DNA of 27,773 bases from Candidatus Saccharimonadota bacterium (GTDB taxonomy: Bacteria > Patescibacteriota > Saccharimonadia > Saccharimonadales > Saccharimonadaceae): positions 1 to 27,773 of the forward strand of contig JAGCSL010000028.1 in assembly GCA_017964115.1 (NCBI GenBank), in the 5' to 3' direction. The notes under the pieces are model-generated. The model worked only from the letters and a program-made list of their open reading frames with translations, searched no databases and was not told where the DNA came from. Both the position numbers and the translations under genes were made by a program. Positions 1 to 7,435 of the stretch are shown piece by piece (position 1 is the stretch's first letter; every line of letters starts with the position of its first letter).

Positions 1-1
1 C

Positions 2-1270
2 ACAATAATTGGTGGGAGCGTGACTCTAACTGCGACCGTTGCGCCAAGTGATGCAACTAGTAAAACCGTAACTTGGACGACGAGTGATAGTAAAATCGCG
101 ACAGTTTCTGCGGGTAAAGTTACAGGCGTAAAAGCTGGTAAAACCACTATTACCGCTACGGCTGGCGGAAAGACTGCGACTGCTACAATTACTGTTTACG
201 CGAAACCAAGTTTGTCGGTTGGCGCGACTACGATCATGGACGAACATAGCACAACTGCAACCGCAAAGAATATTAAAGGTACAATCACGTACACTTCTAG
301 TGATACGTCGATTTTCAAAGTTAATAGTAGTGGCAAAATCACAGGCAAAAAGCCTGGCTCCGCTACCCTGACCGTGACGGCAAAAAATTTGGCTGGCGGC
401 TCTGCGAAATTAACAAAGAAAATCACCGTCCGAAAGATCCGTTTACTAACAATCGGCAACAGCAAGACTTATTACGGAGACCTTAATAATAAGATTACGC
501 AAATTGCAACGAATCGTGGTTATAGCATCGAACATACTTCTGTAACTCACGGCGGTTGGAGTATTAAACAAGACTACGATAAATATACTAGTAAAATTAC
601 GGGCACCGCTTACGACATCGCCGTCTTACAGCAACAGGCGGATGACCAGTTATTCTACAACTATACCCTAAGCGACGTCAAACTAGTCGTGAACGCATTA
701 AAAAAGAAAAACGCTAATGTAAAAATTTATCTACGCAAAGCATGGTTAGTTTATAATTCCAATTCTACTAAAATGAGTGCGATTGATAGTGCTGCGAATA
801 AAAAGCTCCACGCCGAATACCGCGAAAGTAATGCGCGTGGCGGAAGTGCGATTGCGAATTACTTACCAGTATTCAAGAAACGCTACAATACCTCTGCCCT
901 TCTTAACGGTACGGTAATCAATGCCTCGAATAAAGTACTGGATGACGTAGCGTCTGCGACTGGTATAATGACAATCCGTGATGGTGATGCGATCTATGCA
1001 GCCAAGGGAAGCTATCCAGTATTTGCACGACAAGCTCAAACAGCTCGCAGTACCGACGTGAGACATCAAAGTTATTTGGGTGGCTACATGATTGCTGCTT
1101 GTGTCGCAACAAAGATATTCGGCATCGACCCGACAACCATCACGACTACGACTGGTATTGAGAAAAAAGTCAGTGACAACAAAAAATATGATGATAAATC
1201 TTATACGAAATATAAGATCAGCTATCTACAAAATGGCGTATTAAAAACCGCGAAGAGTTACTGTAAGTAA
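2..1270 (+). CDS. Surface protein, Ig-like (Big_2) repeats plus SGNH/DUF4886-like hydrolase domain, 5' truncated
   Basis: The reading frame is open from the window edge, and a GTG at 20 is an internal Val codon, because residues encoded before it (IIGGS) continue the Ig-like fold; the true start lies off the window. Numbering from the GTG, residues 1-60 form a Big_2 domain (KTVTW, IATVS, AGKTTITA) and 62-138 a second, diverged one. Residues 140-375 look like an SGNH-fold hydrolase of the DUF4886 type: GNS at 146-148 supplies the likely nucleophile Ser148, LQQQ lies at 203-206, and Asp346-x-x-His349 fits the catalytic Asp/His. Family knowledge suggests a secreted or surface esterase acting on acylated sugars; the substrate is unknown. 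No C-terminal anchor is visible, so attachment must come from the missing N-terminus or the Ig domains. The same Ig type recurs in the gene at 2540. Confidence 0.8.
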   Translation, partial: TIIGGSVTLTATVAPSDATSKTVTWTTSDSKIATVSAGKVTGVKAGKTTITATAGGKTATATITVYAKPSLSVGATTIMDEHSTTATAKNIKGTITYTSSDTSIFKVNSSGKITGKKPGSATLTVTAKNLAGGSAKLTKKITVRKIRLLTIGNSKTYYGDLNNKITQIATNRGYSIEHTSVTHGGWSIKQDYDKYTSKITGTAYDIAVLQQQADDQLFYNYTLSDVKLVVNALKKKNANVKIYLRKAWLVYNSNSTKMSAIDSAANKKLHAEYRESNARGGSAIANYLPVFKKRYNTSALLNGTVINASNKVLDDVASATGIMTIRDGDAIYAAKGSYPVFARQAQTARSTDVRHQSYLGGYMIAACVATKIFGIDPTTITTTTGIEKKVSDNKKYDDKSYTKYKISYLQNGVLKTAKSYCK

Positions 1271-1291
1271 CGAAGTTGCCATCTGGATGTG

Positions 1292-1300
1292 TGCTATACT
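1292..1300 (+). promoter_or_regulatory. Extended -10 promoter of tRNA-CAT
   Basis: TGCTATACT is a TGn-extended -10 box ending 9 bases before the first tRNA base. A TTGCCA at 1276-1281 is only 13 bases upstream, too close for a normal -35, so the extended -10 probably carries the promoter. Confidence 0.6.
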
Positions 1301-1309
1301 TATAGGCAC

Positions 1310-1385
1310 GGGGGCATAGCTCAGTGGTTAGAGCAGTCGGCTCATAACCGATTGGTCGCTGGTTCAAACCCAGCTGCCCCCACCA
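1310..1385 (+). tRNA. tRNA with CAT anticodon (elongator Met or Ile2)
   Basis: A complete 76-base cloverleaf. The acceptor stem is 1310-1316 with 1375-1381 (GGGGGCA with TGCCCCC), the D arm 1319-1334, the anticodon stem 1336-1340 with 1348-1352, the anticodon CAT at 1343-1345, and the T arm 1358-1374. Discriminator A is 1382 and CCA is encoded at 1383-1385. It is not the initiator: G1:C72 is paired and the anticodon stem lacks the three G:C pairs. The D and T arms resemble bacterial tRNA-Ile2 at least as much as elongator tRNA-Met, so identity depends on whether TilS makes lysidine at C34. This cannot be settled from the sequence. Confidence 0.93.
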
Positions 1386-1400
1386 GATTTTTGTAATAAT

Positions 1401-1979
1401 ATGCCTATTGTATTATCGTCTTGCGGAATAATTAAGCCGGATTTTAAGAATAAAGTCCTGGCATTATTTAGAAAACCGGCAAATTCAATTAAACTGTTAT
1501 ACATTACAACAGCGGCAGATGGCGAGAGCGGCGATATGTCTTGGGCGGATGCTGAATATAAGAACATTCTTGCACTCGGAATACTAGACAAAAATATTCA
1601 CGAGTACAAAATTGGTAGTAGCGAAGTTAATTTGGATACTTTTGATGTCGTCTACGTTCTTGGCGGCAATACTTTTTATCTCATGAATAAAATACGCGAA
1701 TTTGATTTTGATAAACAAATTAAGAGCGCCATAGAAAAAGGTATTACATATATTGGATCTAGCGCAGGATCAATTATATTAGGGACGACGCTTAAACCGG
1801 CCGAAGTGTACGGAGACATTCCAGTCTCCGATAAACAAAGCTACGATGGTCTTGGCATTATTAACGGCGCAATTATACCCCACATGAATCAAAAAAGTGA
1901 TGCTTACAAAACCTGGCTCGATACATGGGACGGCGAATCGTATATTTTATACGATGGCGACGGAATCATAATTAAATAG
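1401..1979 (+). CDS. Peptidase S51 family protein (dipeptidase E-like)
   Basis: A 192-residue protein with the S51 signature: VLGGNTFYL at 86-94, a nucleophile elbow GSSAGS at 119-124 with probable catalytic Ser121, and a C-terminal IIPHM whose His161 fits the catalytic histidine. Length is slightly short of the usual ~230 residues. PepE-type enzymes are cytoplasmic and cleave Asp-X dipeptides; related members process cyanophycin, so the substrate here is open. The ATG lies 15 bases after the CCA end of the tRNA, with no Shine-Dalgarno sequence and no terminator between, so it is probably co-transcribed with the tRNA and released when the tRNA 3' end is processed. Its stop overlaps that of the convergent Nudix gene by 8 bases. 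Confidence 0.85.
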   Translation: MPIVLSSCGIIKPDFKNKVLALFRKPANSIKLLYITTAADGESGDMSWADAEYKNILALGILDKNIHEYKIGSSEVNLDTFDVVYVLGGNTFYLMNKIREFDFDKQIKSAIEKGITYIGSSAGSIILGTTLKPAEVYGDIPVSDKQSYDGLGIINGAIIPHMNQKSDAYKTWLDTWDGESYILYDGDGIIIK

Positions 1980-2484
1980 TGTTTTTTATTATTTCTAATA
2001 CCCTCTTCTCGCGTTCTGCCATTTGCTCATGAAATGCGTTGTCGCTTTTAAAAGCTGCGTTAACGCGAATAGCCTCATCGATTGGTACGAATTTTAATAC
2101 AAAATCTAACTCTTCTTCGGAATCGTCTAGGTTTTGATTGCCGATTTCGTCTTCAACTTTGCATGTATAATAGTAGTTTTGCTGAACATGAATAATATTA
2201 TCTGCATCACCTTTTTGAATCTTGAGCACTTCCCCGAATTCTTTTACCGATTCTGGGACTAACGTCATGCCGGTCTCTTCTTTAATCTCACGAGTTAGAG
2301 TTTCAAGATGGGTCTCGTCCCCTTCGATTCCGCCACCAGGAAATTTATAAAAATGCGCTTTTTGACTATAAATCATTGCGATATTGTTATCGTTGTCAAA
2401 GATAATACCGCGCACCGATGGACGGTAGAATTTCTCGCCATTTGGGTCGTAGTCTTTTAGATCAATGGTAAATAAATGCTTCAT
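1972..2484 (-). CDS. Nudix hydrolase
   Basis: A 170-residue protein with a perfect Nudix box at residues 51-73: Gly51, Glu57 and the REIKEETGM segment at 65-73, which binds Mg2+ and hydrolyses a nucleoside diphosphate linked to another group. KFPGG precedes the box as in MutT-like enzymes. The substrate cannot be told; house-cleaning of oxidised nucleotides or NDP-sugar turnover are both possible. The frame stays open upstream as far as 2916, but that part lies antisense to the Ig-domain gene. The ATG at 2484 is chosen because it sits 6 bases after a TATAAT, a leaderless arrangement. An alternative ATG at 2514 would lie upstream of that promoter. Confidence 0.88.
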   Translation of the reverse strand: MKHLFTIDLKDYDPNGEKFYRPSVRGIIFDNDNNIAMIYSQKAHFYKFPGGGIEGDETHLETLTREIKEETGMTLVPESVKEFGEVLKIQKGDADNIIHVQQNYYYTCKVEDEIGNQNLDDSEEELDFVLKFVPIDEAIRVNAAFKSDNAFHEQMAEREKRVLEIIKNTI

Positions 2485-2490
2485 GCTACC

Positions 2491-2496
2491 ATTATA
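2491..2496 (-). promoter_or_regulatory. -10 box of the Nudix gene, leaderless
   Basis: TATAAT on the minus strand ends 6 bases before the ATG at 2484, so transcription should start at or within a base or two of the start codon. No convincing -35 was seen. It faces the plus-strand promoter at 2514-2522. Confidence 0.55.
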
Positions 2497-2513
2497 GTAC
2501 TCAATACCGCTCA

Positions 2514-2522
2514 TGCTATAAT
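2514..2522 (+). promoter_or_regulatory. Extended -10 promoter of the Ig-domain gene
   Basis: TGCTATAAT is a perfect TGn-extended -10. It is followed by an A-rich leader containing AAGG (2529-2532) ahead of the ATG at 2540. It is back-to-back with the Nudix promoter, the two -10 boxes lying about 20 bases apart. Confidence 0.65.
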
Positions 2523-2539
2523 ATAAAAAAGGTAAAAAA

Positions 2540-3607
2540 ATGGATTTTGACGGTCCAAATACACGAAGAAATTTTTTAATTGTCGCAGGCGGAGGCTTGC
2601 TTGGTTTTTCTATCTTAGTGTTTGTGGTTATTTCATTATTAACTGGGGCATTTTCTGGAGAGCCCGCTAAAAAGACGGCCGCAGAACAGACGCCTACTAG
2701 TAGTACAGATACACCAAACACCTCACCGACACCATCTACGCCTTCGGAACCAGAAGAATATAACAACGAAGAGACGGAACCATATCCGGAAGGTAACACT
2801 ACACCAGAAGAACAGAATGAACCAGAAGTGCAGCCATCGGAACCAGAAAAGATTGTCTCGCTCAATAAATCATCCTTGAGTTTAACAGTTGGAGATAGTT
2901 CACAATTGATAGCCACAATTACTCCCGAGGATCAAAATGACGATATTGTTTGGTCTAGCAATAACTGGAGCGTAGCACAAGTCAAAGAAGGAGCCGTTAC
3001 CGCAGTGGCAGAAGGAAAGGCGGAAATAACCGTCACAGTTAATAGTGAATTTAGCGCAAGCTGTACAATTGAGGTCAAAAAGAAGTCGACTGAGCCCGAA
3101 ACAATTGCCCCGACAAAAATTACATTAGACAAAAGTAGCGTTAGTCTGTCGATTGGCAAGACGTCGACAATCAAAGCAACCGTTTTGCCAGATAACGCAA
3201 CTAATAAAACTGTAACTTGGTCAAGTGCGAACGCGAGGGTTGCAACTGTCTCTGGCGGAAAAATCACGGCAGTAAGTGCAGGGTCGACAACTATTACCGC
3301 AAAGACATACAACGGCAAGAGCGCGACAGTAAAAGTAACAGTAATAAAGCCTGTAGCGGCAACTGGAATTAAAATAAATACTCAAGGCGCGTCTATAAAA
3401 GTTGGGAAAATCTACACCCTTACAGCAACTGTCCTGCCAAGCAACGCTACAGATAAGACCGTCACTTGGAGCAGTAGCAATAAATCTGTTGCGACGGTCT
3501 CTTCAAAGGGCGTCGTAACCGGCAAGAGTTCCGGTTTTGCGACAATCACGGCAAAAACACACAACGGTAAAACCGCCAGTGTTATTATAAGCGTCGTCGC
3601 GAATTAA
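2540..3607 (+). CDS. Membrane-anchored protein with three Ig-like (Big_2) domains
   Basis: A 355-residue protein. A short charged N-terminus is followed by one hydrophobic segment at about residues 13-37, which acts as an uncleaved anchor or signal. A Thr/Pro/Glu-rich linker follows (about 43-108), then three Big_2 domains at about 109-180, 190-268 and 272-354, with the usual VTWSS, VATVS and ATITA strands. Such domains are extracellular adhesion or spacer modules. There is no C-terminal anchor, so the N-terminal helix should hold it in the membrane with the linker crossing the wall. Domains 2 and 3 resemble the Ig domain of the left-edge protein. The stop overlaps the convergent gene at 3604 by 4 bases. 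Confidence 0.85.
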   Translation: MDFDGPNTRRNFLIVAGGGLLGFSILVFVVISLLTGAFSGEPAKKTAAEQTPTSSTDTPNTSPTPSTPSEPEEYNNEETEPYPEGNTTPEEQNEPEVQPSEPEKIVSLNKSSLSLTVGDSSQLIATITPEDQNDDIVWSSNNWSVAQVKEGAVTAVAEGKAEITVTVNSEFSASCTIEVKKKSTEPETIAPTKITLDKSSVSLSIGKTSTIKATVLPDNATNKTVTWSSANARVATVSGGKITAVSAGSTTITAKTYNGKSATVKVTVIKPVAATGIKINTQGASIKVGKIYTLTATVLPSNATDKTVTWSSSNKSVATVSSKGVVTGKSSGFATITAKTHNGKTASVIISVVAN

Positions 3608-4125
3608 ACCTTGAGCACTTCGCGTAAATCTTGATCAAAGCAATTCGGAATTTCTATTTTAGTCGGCTGATTAGTATTCATATTTGTGGCGTTAATAGTA
3701 ATTAAATCAAATTCTTGATTATAACCAATTTCTGCACCTTCCAAGTTGAGTTTGATTGTAGCAGCCAATTCGGCATGGTTTTTTGGATAATACGTATAAG
3801 TAAAGTCCTTTTCTTCGATTTTGATAGCATGAACTTTTCTGGCTCCAACTTCTTCATAACAGGCTCTGCGTAAGACTCCCCAAATAATGAGGCATAGAGA
3901 AATCCAGAAGAAATTCGTCATAATTCCAAAATAATCGTGACCGACGGCATCATATGCCCATGGCTTTACGCTCTGCTCTATCCATAAGGTCGAAAGCCAA
4001 TAAATAACGGGGATGCCAACGATCATTATGATTAATACTACGCGAGCCGCAATACCGGCAGTTTTTTTACGACATGCCTTATTGCCGATACGTTTTAGTT
4101 TTTTATTATCTTGCGTAAGTTCCAT
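3604..4125 (-). CDS. Hypothetical two-helix membrane protein
   Basis: A 173-residue protein not recognised by family. A basic N-terminus (many Lys/Arg in residues 1-25) leads into two hydrophobic helices at about 25-46 and 66-86. A soluble C-terminal domain of about 85 residues follows, with alternating beta-like strands. The basic start and two helices suggest that both termini lie inside the cell. The ATG is 3 bases after the stop of the AEC transporter gene with no SD sequence, so translation is probably coupled and both genes share one transcript. Confidence 0.7.
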   Translation of the reverse strand: MELTQDNKKLKRIGNKACRKKTAGIAARVVLIIMIVGIPVIYWLSTLWIEQSVKPWAYDAVGHDYFGIMTNFFWISLCLIIWGVLRRACYEEVGARKVHAIKIEEKDFTYTYYPKNHAELAATIKLNLEGAEIGYNQEFDLITINATNMNTNQPTKIEIPNCFDQDLREVLKV

Positions 4126-4128
4126 TTT

Positions 4129-5091
4129 TTAATGAATTAAAAGTATTCCGACCATGATAGGTAATGTGACTATTGAGAATAGTGTCGACATTGTTACTAA
4201 TTGCGAGGCCTCTTTTTCGTCGCCGCCATATTTAGAAGCAAAGAGACCGAGACTGGTTGCAGTTGGCAGGGCTTGGATAAGCGTACAAACCACTACGACT
4301 TCGTCTGGAAAATCATAACCAGCAGCAATCGCAACAGCCTTAATAGCAATTAGCAGTAAATAAGTTGCGAGCGGGCCAATAATTAACTGAATGAGTGCCG
4401 TAATCGCAAGCTTCCATTTCTTGAAAAGCTCGCTAAACTTGGCCGTGCTAAGCATGAAGCCAACGCAAATAATTGATAACGCAGTAGTAGCACCGCTAGT
4501 ATATTTAACTGCGTCGTTAAGGAATGATGGCACCTGGAAGCTAGTCAAAAATACAACTACGCCTAATACGACCGCAATAATATTGGGGTTAGTAATCACG
4601 TTAAGAATGAGCTTTGCATCAACTTTATGTTTGAATAGATAGACGCCGTAAGAAAAGAGCGCAATATTGAAGGCGATGATGAAACCGCAATACGCAATTA
4701 CGGCGGTGCTTTGCGGGCCAAAAGTGCTGGAAATAATTGGATAACCTAAGAAAGTCGCATTATTAAAAACTAATGAAAATTGTGACTCGTAGCGCAACTT
4801 GCCTTTGTACCATTTTTTATTAAAAATAACGAGCGACAATAAGATGATGGCTATCATAACGACAAAACCGCCAACGAGGCCTGCGATAAAAATACCAGAT
4901 GTTTCGTCGCTATAAGCAATCGGAAAAGCCATAAATAATGAGGCTGGCATGAAAACCGTCAAAAGTAAATTGACGAGATCTTTATTAGTTTTTGCGGAAA
5001 TAAGCTTCAGTTTGCCAAGAAGAAAGCCTAAAGCAAGAATAACGGCTATCGTCCCAAGACGAGAATAAAAATCGACAAAATTGATTTCCAT
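4129..5091 (-). CDS. AEC-family (auxin efflux carrier-like) transporter
   Basis: A 320-residue integral membrane protein with about ten hydrophobic helices. It has the family look: an N-terminal LGFLLGKLKLIS segment, LLLTVFMPASLF in the second helix region, and a repeated five-helix arrangement with LSIICVGFML in the second half. Bacterial members are often annotated as malate permeases, but substrates of most AEC proteins are not established and the sequence alone does not decide. The ATG at 5091 follows an extended -10 by 10 bases, leaving a leader of only a few bases and no SD. It heads a two-gene unit with the gene at 3604-4125. Confidence 0.85.
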   Translation of the reverse strand: MEINFVDFYSRLGTIAVILALGFLLGKLKLISAKTNKDLVNLLLTVFMPASLFMAFPIAYSDETSGIFIAGLVGGFVVMIAIILLSLVIFNKKWYKGKLRYESQFSLVFNNATFLGYPIISSTFGPQSTAVIAYCGFIIAFNIALFSYGVYLFKHKVDAKLILNVITNPNIIAVVLGVVVFLTSFQVPSFLNDAVKYTSGATTALSIICVGFMLSTAKFSELFKKWKLAITALIQLIIGPLATYLLLIAIKAVAIAAGYDFPDEVVVVCTLIQALPTATSLGLFASKYGGDEKEASQLVTMSTLFSIVTLPIMVGILLIH

Positions 5092-5101
5092 AGCTATTTA
5101 T

Positions 5102-5110
5102 ATTTTAGCA
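5102..5110 (-). promoter_or_regulatory. Extended -10 promoter of the AEC transporter gene
   Basis: TGCTAAAAT on the minus strand, 10 bases before the ATG at 5091. The mRNA leader would be about 3-4 bases. Confidence 0.5.
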
Positions 5111-5120
5111 TGAGCGGAAT

Positions 5121-5145
5121 AAAAAGGAATAGTTCCCTAGGAACC
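5121..5145 (-). terminator. Possible weak terminator after the coiled-coil membrane protein gene
   Basis: Read on the minus strand, a 5-bp stem (GTTCC, loop TAG, GGAAC; 5132-5144) is followed after a few bases by a run of five T (5125-5121). The stem is short and the T run is not adjacent, so this is tentative. Confidence 0.3.
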
Positions 5146-5148
5146 GGA

Positions 5149-5547
5149 TTAGGACTTTGCGCCCTTATCAGACTTATTGCCTAAATCTTTAACTAAATCA
5201 CTTGATTTTTTACGGCCACCGACTTTTCTGTATATCTGTTCGTCGAGCGCAATAATTTTATCAAGCTTATAGCGGAGATTCTTATCGATAGCCATATCAT
5301 TATCGACATTTTTGCGCATTTCGTTGAGCTCGTGAACCATCTTTTCAACTCGACGGGATTCGTGGTTGAGCTCTATCTCAGAATAAATAGCAACGGCAAT
5401 ACTAACGCCAGACACGAGCAAAATTACAACGTCATATGCAGAGTCCGTAAGAGTTTTTGGCGACAATAGAACCATGATGAAGCCAACAAAGAAGACTACC
5501 GCTAGAATAATTGTGAGAATAAAAAGTGTTTTCCTATTTTTATGCAT
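5149..5547 (-). CDS. Hypothetical membrane protein with coiled coil
   Basis: A 132-residue protein of unknown family. It has two hydrophobic helices at about residues 7-28 and 37-56, then a charged stretch at about 58-112 with heptad-like spacing (ELNHESRRVEKMVHELNEM), and a Lys/Ser/Asp-rich tail. This predicts a short hairpin in the membrane with a cytoplasmic coiled coil that may dimerise. The ATG lies 18 bases after the ABC exporter stop. It also follows TAAAAT by 6 bases, so it may be read through from glmS-ABC or start as its own leaderless mRNA. Confidence 0.7.
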   Translation of the reverse strand: MHKNRKTLFILTIILAVVFFVGFIMVLLSPKTLTDSAYDVVILLVSGVSIAVAIYSEIELNHESRRVEKMVHELNEMRKNVDNDMAIDKNLRYKLDKIIALDEQIYRKVGGRKKSSDLVKDLGNKSDKGAKS

Positions 5548-5553
5548 ATATAT

Positions 5554-5559
5554 ATTTTA
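5554..5559 (-). promoter_or_regulatory. Candidate -10 box, leaderless
   Basis: TAAAAT on the minus strand, 6 bases before the ATG at 5547. No TG extension or -35 is evident, and the local AT richness makes a chance match possible. Confidence 0.35.
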
Positions 5560-5565
5560 CTCCAA

Positions 5566-7434
5566 TTATGTATATCCTTCAGCCTGAAGTTCAAACATTT
5601 CTTTATAGATACCGTTTTGATGTACGAGCTCTTCGTGTGTGCCCTGCTCTTTAATGCTACCAGCATCGAGTACAATTATTTTTTCAGCCTTGCGAACGGT
5701 CGAGAAACGATGCGAGATAATAATCGTAGTTTTATTTTCTTGTTTCTTAATGATATTCTTAAATATTTCGTACTCAGATTTCGCATCAACAGACGATGTT
5801 GGCTCATCGAGAATCAGGATATTCGGCGAACGGAAAAAGGCGCGTGCAATACCTAGACGTTGCCATTGGCCACCGGAAAGATTCGTAGCATTGTCGGCAT
5901 CAATATCTTTGGAAAGAACCTGATTCAAGCCATTCTTATACTTTTCTACTAACTCGTCAAGTCCGGCGTCATGAAGCGCTTCTGTAATGTCTTTGCGATT
6001 GTATGGCTTGTCAACATTACCAAACCAAACATTTTCGCCGAGTGTAGCAAAATCATAGCGCGAATAATCCTGGAAAAGTGCGCCAATTTGCGATAGGTAA
6101 GATTCACGGTCGATACGTTCAAGCGGCTGATCATTAATCAAAATCTCACCTTTAGATGGTGTATAGGCGCCAATTAAGAGCTTAATGAGTGTAGTTTTAC
6201 CAGCACCATTTTCGCCAACAATTGCTAAGCTGTCACCAGGATTAAGTGTAAAACTAACGTCTTTAATAGCTTCGATTTCAGAGCGTGGATAAACAAAGCT
6301 AACGTTGCGAAATTCAATTTTCGGTATATTATCAATCTTTATTTCGCCTGATTGCTGAGCCGGTGTTTCCATGAACTCCATAAAGTCCGTCGCATTGACT
6401 AGGCTAGTACTAATGTCGGTAATACTCGAAAAGAGCGAAGAAATACTGCTTGTCAGTTGATTAAGGAGTGTGCGTGTAGATACGAAAGCACCAATTTCGA
6501 GACGGCCAAGAATGATTTCAATCGAAACGACAATGAGGACTGCATAACCGATAACATCCTGGAAAACATTGGCGCCAAAACGTGGCCAGAAGAAAGCGCG
6601 CTCGTCATTGATATCTTGCTCTTGACTACGACGACGAGCTTTAATCATTTGCTGAACTAGTTGATGCGAGAGACCATTGAGTTCAATTTCTAGCGCAGAA
6701 TCAGAGCTGGTAATTTTGCGCTCAATCATCCATGCAATGCGGCGATCTTTTGTGAACTCACGCCAGTTACGACGGTTGCGAGCAGCTAGGCGAAGGCTAA
6801 TAATTGACGACGGAATAGCGGCAATAATAACAATTACGGTAATAAGCGGGCTAACGAATACAGTAGCAACAATGACGGAAATTAAACCAATAGCCGACGA
6901 TGCAACCGTGATGGCGCTGCTAGAAACCGATTCGATTGAAAGACCAAATTCACGTACACGTTCAAACTTGTCGGCGAACTCGCGGCTTTCACGCATAGCA
7001 AGCGGAATTTTAATGTATTTGCTAGCTATGAGCTCACTAACGTAAATGTATGTTTCTTGGCTAGTCGAGATTGCGAGCATGCGATAAATTGCGCCGAGCA
7101 CTACGTCGACGAACTGAATCGACAACAACACGACTACAAAGAAAACGAAACCGCTAAAATCTTGCGTATTTATACCGTGCTGTATTTGGTTAACGACTTC
7201 ACCGGCGAGAACGGCCGTGATTGACGGAACGACGGATGTTACGACTCGATAACCCCAGAAGAAAAAGCGACGTGGGCCAACCGCCTTGCGATAGATGCGC
7301 ATGCAATACAGAATCGATTTTAAATCAATGCGAGGGTATTCGGGACGCTTGCGCTCGGCAGCTTTTCGTGCCTTTTTCTGGGCACGATGAAGCTTCCGAT
7401 CGGGATCTTTAATAAAGCGCGAGCGTTTCGGCAT
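5566..7434 (-). CDS. ABC exporter, fused permease and ATP-binding domain
   Basis: A 622-residue half-transporter that should work as a dimer. A very basic N-terminal extension of about 40 residues precedes a membrane domain (about 45-345). The ATPase domain has Walker A GENGAGKT at 408-415, signature LSGGQ at 519-523, Walker B ILILDEP at 539-545 and the H-loop His575. Many exporters of this architecture move lipids, peptides or drugs; nothing here tells which. The start codon lies 1 base after the glmS stop, and a GGAG spaced 4 bases from the ATG sits inside the last glmS codons. The two genes therefore form an operon, and export of a cell-envelope component would fit. Confidence 0.92.
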   Translation of the reverse strand: MPKRSRFIKDPDRKLHRAQKKARKAAERKRPEYPRIDLKSILYCMRIYRKAVGPRRFFFWGYRVVTSVVPSITAVLAGEVVNQIQHGINTQDFSGFVFFVVVLLSIQFVDVVLGAIYRMLAISTSQETYIYVSELIASKYIKIPLAMRESREFADKFERVREFGLSIESVSSSAITVASSAIGLISVIVATVFVSPLITVIVIIAAIPSSIISLRLAARNRRNWREFTKDRRIAWMIERKITSSDSALEIELNGLSHQLVQQMIKARRRSQEQDINDERAFFWPRFGANVFQDVIGYAVLIVVSIEIILGRLEIGAFVSTRTLLNQLTSSISSLFSSITDISTSLVNATDFMEFMETPAQQSGEIKIDNIPKIEFRNVSFVYPRSEIEAIKDVSFTLNPGDSLAIVGENGAGKTTLIKLLIGAYTPSKGEILINDQPLERIDRESYLSQIGALFQDYSRYDFATLGENVWFGNVDKPYNRKDITEALHDAGLDELVEKYKNGLNQVLSKDIDADNATNLSGGQWQRLGIARAFFRSPNILILDEPTSSVDAKSEYEIFKNIIKKQENKTTIIISHRFSTVRKAEKIIVLDAGSIKEQGTHEELVHQNGIYKEMFELQAEGYT

Positions 7435-7435
7435 A

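Noticed and set aside
1310..1385. Initiator tRNA-fMet
   Set aside because: Position 1 pairs with position 72 and the anticodon stem lacks the three consecutive G:C pairs, so it is an elongator Met or Ile2 tRNA.
2485..2916. Extending the Nudix protein to a 314-residue frame
   Set aside because: The added part lies antisense to the Ig-domain gene and reads as low-complexity Ser/Gly/Val; the promoter and Nudix fold fit the start at 2484.
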